Origin: an uncultured Pirellula sp.
GTDB taxonomy: Bacteria; Planctomycetota; Planctomycetia; Pirellulales; Pirellulaceae
NCBI GenBank assembly: GCA_903858115.1
Contig: CAIOHR010000114.1
Coordinates: 124,001 to 188,000, forward strand
Length of the DNA: 64,000 nucleotides
Direction of reading: 5' to 3'
The position numbers and the translations under genes were made by a program. The notes beneath the pieces were generated by a model. That model worked only from the letters and a program-made list of their open reading frames with translations. It had not been told where the DNA came from and did no database searches. Shown piece by piece: positions 27,628-36,745 of the stretch. The stretch's first letter is position 1. Every line of letters begins with the position of its first letter.

Positions 27628-28131
27628 ATGTCGCCAGAACTCGCTCGGATATTCACTATTGCCATCTATTTGTTGACGACACTTGTGTGGTTGCGAGATG
27701 GGGGGAATTGGGGGCGTCGATCGATCCTCGGTGGCGGGGTATTACTATTGGCAGCTACGGACCGATATTTTGGATTCAGCCATGTCTTTTGCGATTTTCT
27801 GCGCGAGATTGCTCTAAAGCAAGGCTGGTACGAGGCTCGCCGATGGCTTCAGTCGATAGCTGCTTTCCTCATCATAACGGGTATAGTCGCTATCGCTTTC
27901 ATGTATGCAATGGCTACTTCGAGAAAGCAACCAAGCTTGCGCATTTCCGCAAGGGCGATTTTTCTTTTGGTGTTACTCGTTTATTGCGGCCTACGTGCGC
28001 TCTCCAATCATTTTATCGATGCATGGCTGGCATTCATTTTTGTCGGCCAACGCATAAGCTGGATAATCGAGTGGCTACTGTTGGGCATAATTTTTTGGTG
28101 TTGCTATCGCCCTGTCCTACATGACAGATGA
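27628..28131 (+). CDS. Multi-span membrane protein, QGWYEARR-type
   Basis: A 167-residue protein with about five hydrophobic segments. The sequence DRYFGFSHVFCDFLREIALKQGWYEARRWLQ contains the QGWYxxRR element that in related proteins follows LGINKxxDLQT, while the gene just upstream keeps the LGINK part. The two therefore look like diverged paralogues acting as a pair. The start lies 18 bp after the previous stop. The function is unknown. Confidence 0.6.
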   Translation: MSPELARIFTIAIYLLTTLVWLRDGGNWGRRSILGGGVLLLAATDRYFGFSHVFCDFLREIALKQGWYEARRWLQSIAAFLIITGIVAIAFMYAMATSRKQPSLRISARAIFLLVLLVYCGLRALSNHFIDAWLAFIFVGQRISWIIEWLLLGIIFWCCYRPVLHDR

Positions 28132-28366
28132 TATTTTCATGTCAAAAGTTTACATACTGAATTATAAGATCCCCCCAAAACTACTTGTGAATTATACTAC
28201 TCCAGATTAGTTTTCTAGAGTGGGTGTTGCACGAACGATCAGGACAATCCTTTTGCCTCGAGAGTTCCCCCGTCCATGGCTTTTTCGAACCACGTAGTTT
28301 TCCAATCTGATGATGACTGACACGTGTTCCCTCCAAATTTATAACCGCTAGAATCTGGAGTTGGAT

Positions 28367-30973
28367 ATGATTGTCGCGTTGGATCACATAGGCATTGCAG
28401 TTCCCGATTTGGAAAAGGCCATTCTGCGTTTTGTGCGAGATTTCGGCCTGAACTGCGCTCAGCTAGAAGATTTGGTGGCCGCCAAGACAACCGCTGCCTT
28501 GTTTCCATTGCCAGCAACCAGCATTGAGTTGCTGCACCCCCTGAACGGCGAGGGGCCGATTGCGAAGTTTCTTGAGAAGAAAAAAGGTGGATTGCATCAT
28601 TTGTGTTTCCGTTCAGACGATATTGAGGCGGATATCCAAAGACTTCGTTCTATCGGTTATCGCTTTCTAAGCGATACGACCGTGCCAGGAATTCACGGAT
28701 CGCAGGTCATTTTTATGGATCCCAATTGCTGTGACGGTGTATTGGTGGAGCTTAGCCAGCCGTCTTCCAGCCACTCGATTCCAAAGGAGCCTTCGAACCG
28801 CGAAGTTCCCTACGCTCCCAAGGTGGTTTCTGTTGAGGATTGGCGAGATTTTGTAGCACAACAACTTGACGGCAAAAGTCTCGAATCGCTTCAGACTACC
28901 ACACCGGAAGGCATTTCGATCAAACCACTTTACACGCTCGAGGATCTGGACCATCTGCCATTGGCGAATACTATGCCTGGTTATGAGCCTTATATTCGAG
29001 GCCCTCAAGCAACGATGTACGCGGGACGGCCGTGGACGATTCGTCAGTATGCTGGGTTTTCGACAGCAGAAGAGTCCAACCGGTTTTATCGCAACTCATT
29101 AGCCTCAGGTGCGCAGGGAATTTCGGTAGCCTTTGATTTGGCAACTCACCGTGGTTACGACTCAGATCATCCACGGGTTGAGGGCGACGTCGGCAAGGCA
29201 GGGGTAGCGATCGACAGTGTCGAAGACATGAAAATTTTGTTCGACGGTATTCCGTTAGAGCGTGTGTCTGTCTCCATGACGATGAACGGAGCGGTGCTGC
29301 CGATTCTTGCTGCCTTTATCGTAGCTGCCGAAGAGCAAGGTGTCTCCCGCGAACAGCTTTCTGGTACCATCCAGAATGATATCTTGAAGGAGTTCATGGT
29401 TCGCAATACTTACATTTATCCGCCAGCACCTTCGATGCGGATTGTAGGAGATATTATCGCTTATTGCTCCCAGCACATGCCGCGGTTCAATAGTGTCTCC
29501 ATCTCCGGTTATCATATGCAAGAAGCGGGAGCGAACGCTGCGCTTGAATTGGCTTACACGTTAGCGAACGGAAAAGAGTACGTAAAGGCCGCGTTAAACG
29601 CTGGGTTGTTAGTGGACGATTTCGCGCCTCGTCTCTCCTTTTTCTGGGGCATTGGCATGAACTTCTACATGGAGATTGCCAAGCTTCGTGCTGCTCGTCT
29701 CCTGTGGTCGAAAATCGTGTCGGGGTTTTCGCCGAAGAATCCAAAGTCGAGCGTCTTGCGGACCCACTCACAAACATCCGGTTGGTCGCTTACGGAACAC
29801 GATCCATACAACAACATTGTTCGTACCACTATTGAAGCGATGGCTGCAGTGTTTGGTGGGACTCAGTCGTTGCATACCAATGCGTTCGATGAAGCACTTG
29901 CGCTGCCAACGGAGTTTTCCAGCCGTATCGCCAGAAATACGCAATTGATCCTTCAGGAGGAAGCGGGCCTTACCCAGGTGATCGACCCTTGGGGAGGCTC
30001 GTATATGCTGGAAAGCCTTACGCACAAGCTGGCTGAAGAAGCTTGGGCTATCTTTCAAGAGATTGAAGAAAAAGGCGGTATGGTCAAGGCGGTTGAAGCT
30101 GGACTGCCCAAAATGAGGATTGAAGAAGCAGCCGCTCGCAAGCAAGCGGCTATTGATCGCGGCGAGAAGGTCATCGTTGGTGTAAACAAGTACCGATTGC
30201 CAATTGAAGAACAAGTGGAGACGCTGGAGATTGATAACGAGAAAGTTCGAAGTGCGCAAGTGGAGCGGTTGAAACGAATCAAGCAGGAACGCTCGGACGA
30301 ACAGGTTCAAGAAACGTTGGTGTCTCTCGCGCAGAGCGCCAGGACTGGCGAAGGCAATTTGCTCGAACGGTCCATCGCTGCCATGCGAGCCCGGGCAACT
30401 GTTGGCGAAGTGAGCTCGGCGCTCGAATCGGTGTTCGGACGCTTTCAAGCTGTTTCTCAAACGGTTTCTGGCGTATACGGAAGCCAGTGCGATGGAGACG
30501 TCGATTGGCAGAGTCTTTGCAAAGAGGTCGCCGACTTTGAACGCGAGCATGGACGTCGGCCGCGAATGCTGGTGTGCAAAATGGGCCAAGATGGCCATGA
30601 TCGCGGAGCTAAGGTGATAGCAACTGCTTTTGCCGACGTTGGTTTTGACATCGATCTGTCACCGATGTTCTCTACACCTGAGGAAGTTGCGAAGCAGGCC
30701 GTTGAAAACGATGTGCATGTGATTGGAGTCTCAACTCAGGCGGCCGGGCACAAAACGCTGGTTCCTCAATTAGCTTCCGAACTAAAGAAACTCGCAGCGG
30801 AGGACATTTCCATCGTAGTAGGAGGGGTAATTCCAAAAGCAGATTACGATCATTTGCTTGCAGTTGGCGTTTCCAAGATCTTTGGTCCCGGAACGCCTAT
30901 TCCGATTGCAGTCAAAGAAGTCCTCTCCGTCATTCGAGTCGCGGCCGATGGTGTCGGGCACCGTGATGTTTAA
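28367..30973 (+). CDS. Fused methylmalonyl-CoA epimerase-mutase
   Basis: About 868 residues in one chain. Residues 1-135 are a glyoxalase-fold methylmalonyl-CoA epimerase ([22 protein letters not shown] metal ligands). After a linker comes the mutase TIM barrel ([41 protein letters not shown] with the catalytic His), and a C-terminal cobalamin domain with the B12-binding [10 protein letters not shown]. It would interconvert succinyl-CoA and (R)-methylmalonyl-CoA and also equilibrate the R and S forms. The usual RGPY-x-TMY motif reads RGPQATMY. The MeaB/ArgK GTPase gene overlaps its end, and an NRPS and PKS follow. ATG 28367 has GGAG six bases upstream. Confidence 0.92.
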   Translation: MIVALDHIGIAVPDLEKAILRFVRDFGLNCAQLEDLVAAKTTAALFPLPATSIELLHPLNGEGPIAKFLEKKKGGLHHLCFRSDDIEADIQRLRSIGYRFLSDTTVPGIHGSQVIFMDPNCCDGVLVELSQPSSSHSIPKEPSNREVPYAPKVVSVEDWRDFVAQQLDGKSLESLQTTTPEGISIKPLYTLEDLDHLPLANTMPGYEPYIRGPQATMYAGRPWTIRQYAGFSTAEESNRFYRNSLASGAQGISVAFDLATHRGYDSDHPRVEGDVGKAGVAIDSVEDMKILFDGIPLERVSVSMTMNGAVLPILAAFIVAAEEQGVSREQLSGTIQNDILKEFMVRNTYIYPPAPSMRIVGDIIAYCSQHMPRFNSVSISGYHMQEAGANAALELAYTLANGKEYVKAALNAGLLVDDFAPRLSFFWGIGMNFYMEIAKLRAARLLWSKIVSGFSPKNPKSSVLRTHSQTSGWSLTEHDPYNNIVRTTIEAMAAVFGGTQSLHTNAFDEALALPTEFSSRIARNTQLILQEEAGLTQVIDPWGGSYMLESLTHKLAEEAWAIFQEIEEKGGMVKAVEAGLPKMRIEEAAARKQAAIDRGEKVIVGVNKYRLPIEEQVETLEIDNEKVRSAQVERLKRIKQERSDEQVQETLVSLAQSARTGEGNLLERSIAAMRARATVGEVSSALESVFGRFQAVSQTVSGVYGSQCDGDVDWQSLCKEVADFEREHGRRPRMLVCKMGQDGHDRGAKVIATAFADVGFDIDLSPMFSTPEEVAKQAVENDVHVIGVSTQAAGHKTLVPQLASELKKLAAEDISIVVGGVIPKADYDHLLAVGVSKIFGPGTPIPIAVKEVLSVIRVAADGVGHRDV

Positions 30974-31952
30974 CGTTCAACAACTGCTTGCCGGTCAACG
31001 TCGCGCCTTAGCCAGAGCGATAACCCTCGTGGAAAGCTCGGTAGAGTGGCACCGGGCGGAGGCACAAAAAGTATTGGAGGCGGTATTGCCATACACCGGG
31101 AAGAGTATTCGCCTCGGTATCACCGGAACGCCTGGCGTAGGTAAATCGACCTTTATTGAGGTTTTCGGGAAAATGCTAACGGGGGCTGGGCACCGATTAG
31201 CCGTACTCGCGGTTGACCCAAGTTCTCCTGTTAACGGAGGGAGCATTCTGGGGGACAAGACGCGCATGGAGAAACTTTCGCGCGACCCGAATGCCTATAT
31301 TCGTCCTTCGCCCGCGCGCGGCCACTTGGGTGGAGTTTCTCAGATGACGCGAGAGTCGATACTGCTTTGCGAGGCGGCTGGTTTTGATGTGATCGTTGTT
31401 GAGACCGTCGGAGTGGGACAGTCGGAAGTCGATGTGGCCAGTATGGTAGATTTTTTTATAGTTCTATTGCAACCCAATGCGGGCGACGAACTCCAAGGAA
31501 TAAAGAAGGGCATCGTTGAGTTGGCAGATGCGTTGATCATCAATAAGGCAGATGGCGAGGGCCGGACCATGGCGATGGAGACTGCGAGTCATTATCGGCA
31601 TGCAGTGAACCTGTTTTCCGCTCGTGCGGTAAGAACTCCGATCGTCCAAACATGCTCAGCGCGTGAGAACGAACATATCGATACCGTGTGGAGCATCATC
31701 GAAGGATTTCGAGAACAATCCGTCGAATCAGGGGAGTTTTTGAAAAAGCGATCGAATCAAAATAAGGCATGGATGGATAGACTTTTTGTCGAAACGCTTA
31801 CTACTACCCTTAAAACGAATAGTTCCTTTAGATTGCTCAGCAATGAAATGGCCCGTCGCGTGTCGGACGGGCAATTGACAGCTCTGGGGGCCGCTCGGCA
31901 GATGGCGGATTTTGTTTTGAAGCTGCAGCCAAAGCAACAAGATGATCCGTGA
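30966..31952 (+). CDS. meaB: MeaB/ArgK-type G-protein chaperone of the mutase
   Basis: A 328-residue P-loop GTPase that loads cobalamin into methylmalonyl-CoA mutase and guards it from inactivation. Walker A is GTPGVGKST. The family motifs [21 protein letters not shown] and [13 protein letters not shown] (Walker B and switch region) are intact, as is the base-recognition NKAD. Start ATG 30966 overlaps the mutase stop by 8 bp, giving translational coupling that fits obligate partnership. ATG 30948, six codons upstream, is an alternative. It belongs to the acyl-CoA module that precedes the NRPS-PKS genes. Confidence 0.93.
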   Translation: MFNVQQLLAGQRRALARAITLVESSVEWHRAEAQKVLEAVLPYTGKSIRLGITGTPGVGKSTFIEVFGKMLTGAGHRLAVLAVDPSSPVNGGSILGDKTRMEKLSRDPNAYIRPSPARGHLGGVSQMTRESILLCEAAGFDVIVVETVGVGQSEVDVASMVDFFIVLLQPNAGDELQGIKKGIVELADALIINKADGEGRTMAMETASHYRHAVNLFSARAVRTPIVQTCSARENEHIDTVWSIIEGFREQSVESGEFLKKRSNQNKAWMDRLFVETLTTTLKTNSSFRLLSNEMARRVSDGQLTALGAARQMADFVLKLQPKQQDDP

Positions 31953-32040
31953 ACTATACCAACACAGAATACAAAAGCGCCTCGGTCATAAAGCCTAGTG
32001 CAGGCTCATTGGTACCACAGAATACTTTGGAGTCCGACTC

Positions 32041-35000
32041 ATGAGTTTATATCCGACTTTCGATTGCTACCTTATTGGTGCTGACACTCTTCTCATGGAA
32101 TGTGCAGAGACTCTGTTAGCCAAAGGTCACCAGATTCTCGGGGTGGTTACTTCAGCACCTAGGATATTGCAATGGGCGAATGAGCGATCACTTTCGGTCA
32201 TTTCGGACGATAGCAACTATGCTAAAGCCCTCAGAGCAAAGCCATTTGACTTTCTGTTTAGCATCACGCACTTGGCAATTATTCGAGACGACGTATTGGC
32301 TTTGCCGCGAAAAATGGCAATCAATTTCCACGATGGACCGCTGCCTGCCTATGCAGGTTTGAATGCACCTGCGTGGGCGCTGTTGCACGGTGCAGCCGAG
32401 TACGGTATTACCTGGCATCAAGTCACGCCAGGCGTTGACCGAGGGCCTATTTTGAAACAGGCTATCTTTGAGATCGCCAAAGACGATACATCCGTATCGC
32501 TCAATACCAAATGCTTCGCTGCTGCGTTGGAGAGTTTCCCGCAGTTAGTTGACGAACTAGCAAATGCTCGTATGACAACTCAGGCGCAAGACAGTGCGCA
32601 CCGAAGTTACTTTGGCAAGTTTCAGCGTCCGCCAGCTTCAGGTGTGTTGCAATGGCAGAAACCTGCGCACGAACTGGAGGCTTTCGTCCGTGCTATGGAC
32701 TTTGGTGAATACCGCAATCCCCTGGTTTCGCCGAAGGTTTTTTTTGAGAACCAAGTTTGCTGTGTGACGGCGGCTTTTGCTCGCGATGAAGCAGTCGATT
32801 TGCCGGCAGGCTATGTATTGGATGTAGACGAAGGGCGAATCAATGTTGCGACAGGCAGTGGAGTTCTTTCGATTACGAAGCTGCGAGACTTAAATGGGAA
32901 TAGTCTGAGCCCTGGGCAATTTGCTAGTCAGTGTGGATTAACAAACGGCAAAAGCTTTCAGACATTCTCTGCCGAGACCTTAACGAAACTGACCGAGCTG
33001 GATGGAGTTTTTGCACGCAACGACGAGTATTGGATGAAGCAGATTGCGGAGCTAATTCCCATGGAACTTCCCTTGGGAAACAGCGATGCCAAGGGGACGA
33101 ATCTGCCGAAGGAGTGGCATCGAGTCTCTATTGCATTACCGAAGCAAGCCTCTCGGTCCACAGTGGTAACTGCGTACGCGCTGCTTTTGTCAAGATTCGC
33201 GAGGAAACAGCATTTTGACTTGGCCTACGCGAACCTGGGGATGCAGGAAATCAGCCAAGTTTTACCAGGCATTTACCATGAGTCCTCTGTTTTGCACTTC
33301 GATTTCAACAAGGGGCAGACAGCTCAACAGGCTGTGACTGATGTGGATGCTCGTCTTTGCCAAGCGGACCGTCGTGGTAGCTGGGCAAACGATTTGATTT
33401 TGCGTTCTCCAGAATTAAGTGGTAATTCGGAGTTGGCTCAAGGTACAGCCTTGCCCGTAGCTGTCAGCATTGGTACCAATCAGGCTGTTGCCGGTTCGGT
33501 TATTACCCTTGCCTTGAGTGATGATGACCAACTCGTTCAAGTTATCTTCGACAAACAGCGGTTGACGGTGTCAAACGCAAATCGGCTTGCCATGTACTTG
33601 ACGACGTATGTTTCTAATATCCAGACGTCACCAGAAACGCTGATTTCCGATTTGGAACTATTGACTGAATCAGAAAAACGTCAGTTGTTACAGGAATGGA
33701 ATGAGACTCGAATTCATTACGAGGCCAGTCAGTGCATTCACGAGTTATTCGAACGACGCGTAGCGTTGAACCCAAATGCTATAGCCCTGGTTTTTGAAAA
33801 CCAAACCGTGACATATCAAGAATTGAATCAGCGAGCCAACCAAGTCGCCCAACGGTTGATAGAAAAGGGGATCGTCGCCGATGATCTGGTTGGGGTATAT
33901 GTGCAGCGATCGCCCGATCTGATAGTAGCCACATTGGGTGTACTCAAAGCAGGCGCTGCTTATGTGCCGTTGGATCCTGCCTTTCCAAGTGACCGCATTG
34001 CATACATGGTTCAAGATGCAGGGATGCGAGTTGTACTTACTCAAAAGTCGATTCGCTCAGCGCTGCCACCTTCCTCGGCTGAGATTATATGTGTTGATGG
34101 ATTCGAACCGTCAAGTCTTCCACTGAATAATCCGAAGGTTGATGTGGACGCAACGAAACTTGCCTATGTCATTTACACGTCAGGCTCCACCGGTAATCCG
34201 AAGGGAGTGATGGTTGAGCATAGGAATGTAACTAATTTTTTTGTAGGCATGGATGCTCGTATTGAGCACGATCCGCCTGGCACATGGCTTGCTGTCACCA
34301 GCTTGTCATTTGATATCTCTGTACTGGAACTTTTCTGGACGTTGACTCGCGGTTTTCGAGTGGTCATTTACCGAGAGGATCGCAGTGGCTCGGCATCATC
34401 TGCTAGTCCACGCCTGCCAAAGCGATCGATGGAATTCGGGCTGTTTATGTGGGGCAACGACGATGCTGCTGGCAGTGAAAAATATCGCTTATTGCTTGAG
34501 GGTGCGAAGTACTTTGATGAAAACGGCTTTCACTCTGTCTGGACACCTGAGCGGCATTTCAGCGCCTTTGGTGGTCCCTACCCCAACCCTGCCGTGACCA
34601 GCGCTGCGTTAGCTGTAACGACTAAAAACTTGGCGATCCGTAGTGGAAGTATTGTTTCACCGTTGCATCACCCGCTACGAATCGCTGAGGACTGGGCAGT
34701 CGTCGACAATCTTTCCGATGGACGTGTTGGACTCTCGTTTGCAGCTGGCTGGCAACCCAATGACTTTGTCATTATGCCTCAGAACCATTCGAATAATAAG
34801 CAGGTGATGTTGGATCAGATTGAAATGGTTCGACGGTTATGGCGGGGTGAGAAAGTCGTCTTCGAAAACCCTCTGGGACAACAGGTTGAAATTTCTACTC
34901 TGCCTCGGCCGGTTCAGAAAGAACTCCCGGTTTGGCTAACAACCGCGGGTAATCCAGAGTCCTATCGTTTGGCGGGGTCTTTGGGTACCAATCTGTTGAC

Positions 35001-36702
35001 GCATTTACTCGGCCAGACCGTTGAGGAAGTGGCAGAAAAGATCCGTATTTATCGACAAGCGCGTCAAGCGGCTGGCTTTGATGCCGCAACTGGCAAAGTC
35101 ACTCTCATGTTGCATACCTTTGTTGGAAGAAGCGACTCGGAAGTACGTGAATTAGTTCGCCAGCCGATGAAAGACTACTTGGGTAGCTCGATGAAGCTTG
35201 TACTTGACTTCGCTTGGACCTTCCCCGCATTCAAACGACCGGGCGGCGTGGAAACCAAACCTGAAGATATCGATATCAAGCATTTGACTGAAGAAGAAAT
35301 TGACACGATTCTCGATTTCGCTTTTGAAAGGTACTATGAAACGAGTGGACTGTTTGGTACGCCAGAGCACTGTCAGCAGATGATTGATCGCTGCAAAGCG
35401 GCCGATGTCGATGAGATCGCATGCCTGTTGGACTTTGGTGTCGAGACCGATAAGATCATGCAAGGCTTGCCGCTGTTGAAGGAGCTTCGCGATCTAGCAA
35501 ATGCGAATACGGGGTCAGCACAGGCAGAAATTGAGGTCGAAGATCAATCGTTGCCCGCGCAATTGGAACGCCATGGTGTGACGCATTTTCAATGTACACC
35601 TTCGATGGCCAGGATGTTAGTCTTTGATTCCGAGGCACGGCGTCAAATGGCAAAGTTGAAGCATATTATGATTGGAGGGGAAGCTTTTCCTAATGCGCTC
35701 GCAAGGGACCTAAAGGGATTTCTTCAAGGTCGATTAACCAACATGTACGGTCCTACCGAAACCACCATCTGGTCGACAACCCATGAAGTCGAAGATCCAG
35801 ATAGTATTCCTATCGGTCGACCTATTGCCAATACAGAGATTTATATCCTTGACGAAAACCGTAAGCCGGTTCCCGTAGGGGTATCTGGAGATCTGTTTAT
35901 CGGAGGCCTTGGCGTTGTTCGCGGCTACTTGAATCGACCTGAATTGAGCAAGGAACGCTTTATCCCGAACCCATGGAAAAACGATGGCTCTCGTGTTTAC
36001 TGGACGGGGGACTTAGCCAGATACCGTGAAGACGGAGTCATTGAGTTCTTGGGGCGTATCGACCATCAAGTCAAGATACGTGGTTATCGTATCGAGCTTG
36101 GTGAGATTGAAATGGCCCTCGGATTGCATCCGTCACTTCGCGAGGCGGTAGTGATTGTTCGAGAGGACTCCCCAGGCGATCAGCGGTTGGTAGCTTATAT
36201 TGTACCGACACAGCAGGCGCCTCCCGTTGGTGAGATACGAGACTATTTGCGTCAACGTCTGCCCGAGTATATGGTGCCAAATGACATGGTAATACTGGAA
36301 CGAATGCCATTGACACCCAACGGTAAAATCGATCGCAGACAATTGCCACGGCCTTCTCAAACGGCTACGTTGCAGGCTGCCGAGTATGTTGCGCCCTCTG
36401 AAGGACTCCAGCAAATTATCGCTAGCATCTGGCAAGATACGCTCAAGGTCGATAACGTCAGCATCAAGGACAACTTTTTCGATCTCGGCGGGCACTCTCT
36501 GTTGATCGTTCGTGTGCACCAGTTGTTGAAGGCGAAAATTGATAAGCCAATTTCACTTACCGATTTGTACCGCTTTCCCACTATCAAATCTCTGACGGAA
36601 TTCCTTACTTTGGATGAAGTCGATGCTTCACTCAAGCAGAGCAGTGATCGGGCTTCGAGACGGCGGGAACGATTGGGATTGCGTCGTCGAAACACAACAT
36701 GA
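32041..36702 (+). CDS. NRPS: formyltransferase, A(Gly) with inserted luciferase-like monooxygenase, carrier
   Basis: A 1553-residue nonribosomal peptide synthetase with an unusual domain order. (1) A formyltransferase-like domain (1-310) with the N95, H97, D133 triad (INFHDGPLPAYAG, GVDRGPI). (2) A C-lobe-only condensation region (about 335-545) with no HHxxxDG. (3) An adenylation domain (about 560-790 and 1160-1450), split by (4) a flavin-type luciferase-like monooxygenase (about 797-1155; SVWTPERHFSAFGG, LSFAAGWQPND) inserted between A4 FDISVLELF and A5 NMYGPTETTIW. (5) A peptidyl carrier with S1486 (GGHSL). The specificity residues read D-I-L-Q-M-G-M-I-W-K, one or two changes from the glycine code. 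It probably primes a formylated, alpha-oxidised glycine unit for the PKS downstream. Confidence 0.92.
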   Translation: MSLYPTFDCYLIGADTLLMECAETLLAKGHQILGVVTSAPRILQWANERSLSVISDDSNYAKALRAKPFDFLFSITHLAIIRDDVLALPRKMAINFHDGPLPAYAGLNAPAWALLHGAAEYGITWHQVTPGVDRGPILKQAIFEIAKDDTSVSLNTKCFAAALESFPQLVDELANARMTTQAQDSAHRSYFGKFQRPPASGVLQWQKPAHELEAFVRAMDFGEYRNPLVSPKVFFENQVCCVTAAFARDEAVDLPAGYVLDVDEGRINVATGSGVLSITKLRDLNGNSLSPGQFASQCGLTNGKSFQTFSAETLTKLTELDGVFARNDEYWMKQIAELIPMELPLGNSDAKGTNLPKEWHRVSIALPKQASRSTVVTAYALLLSRFARKQHFDLAYANLGMQEISQVLPGIYHESSVLHFDFNKGQTAQQAVTDVDARLCQADRRGSWANDLILRSPELSGNSELAQGTALPVAVSIGTNQAVAGSVITLALSDDDQLVQVIFDKQRLTVSNANRLAMYLTTYVSNIQTSPETLISDLELLTESEKRQLLQEWNETRIHYEASQCIHELFERRVALNPNAIALVFENQTVTYQELNQRANQVAQRLIEKGIVADDLVGVYVQRSPDLIVATLGVLKAGAAYVPLDPAFPSDRIAYMVQDAGMRVVLTQKSIRSALPPSSAEIICVDGFEPSSLPLNNPKVDVDATKLAYVIYTSGSTGNPKGVMVEHRNVTNFFVGMDARIEHDPPGTWLAVTSLSFDISVLELFWTLTRGFRVVIYREDRSGSASSASPRLPKRSMEFGLFMWGNDDAAGSEKYRLLLEGAKYFDENGFHSVWTPERHFSAFGGPYPNPAVTSAALAVTTKNLAIRSGSIVSPLHHPLRIAEDWAVVDNLSDGRVGLSFAAGWQPNDFVIMPQNHSNNKQVMLDQIEMVRRLWRGEKVVFENPLGQQVEISTLPRPVQKELPVWLTTAGNPESYRLAGSLGTNLLTHLLGQTVEEVAEKIRIYRQARQAAGFDAATGKVTLMLHTFVGRSDSEVRELVRQPMKDYLGSSMKLVLDFAWTFPAFKRPGGVETKPEDIDIKHLTEEEIDTILDFAFERYYETSGLFGTPEHCQQMIDRCKAADVDEIACLLDFGVETDKIMQGLPLLKELRDLANANTGSAQAEIEVEDQSLPAQLERHGVTHFQCTPSMARMLVFDSEARRQMAKLKHIMIGGEAFPNALARDLKGFLQGRLTNMYGPTETTIWSTTHEVEDPDSIPIGRPIANTEIYILDENRKPVPVGVSGDLFIGGLGVVRGYLNRPELSKERFIPNPWKNDGSRVYWTGDLARYREDGVIEFLGRIDHQVKIRGYRIELGEIEMALGLHPSLREAVVIVREDSPGDQRLVAYIVPTQQAPPVGEIRDYLRQRLPEYMVPNDMVILERMPLTPNGKIDRRQLPRPSQTATLQAAEYVAPSEGLQQIIASIWQDTLKVDNVSIKDNFFDLGGHSLLIVRVHQLLKAKIDKPISLTDLYRFPTIKSLTEFLTLDEVDASLKQSSDRASRRRERLGLRRRNTT

Positions 36703-36745
36703 TGCACCTAGAAACTATTAAGACCCTTTGAATACAGAAACTCTT

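Noticed and set aside
32041..36702. Reading the inserted monooxygenase as a glycine-to-amide terminator, as in myxothiazol MtaG
   Set aside because: Here a PKS with thioesterase follows, so the glycine module is an initiation rather than a termination unit.
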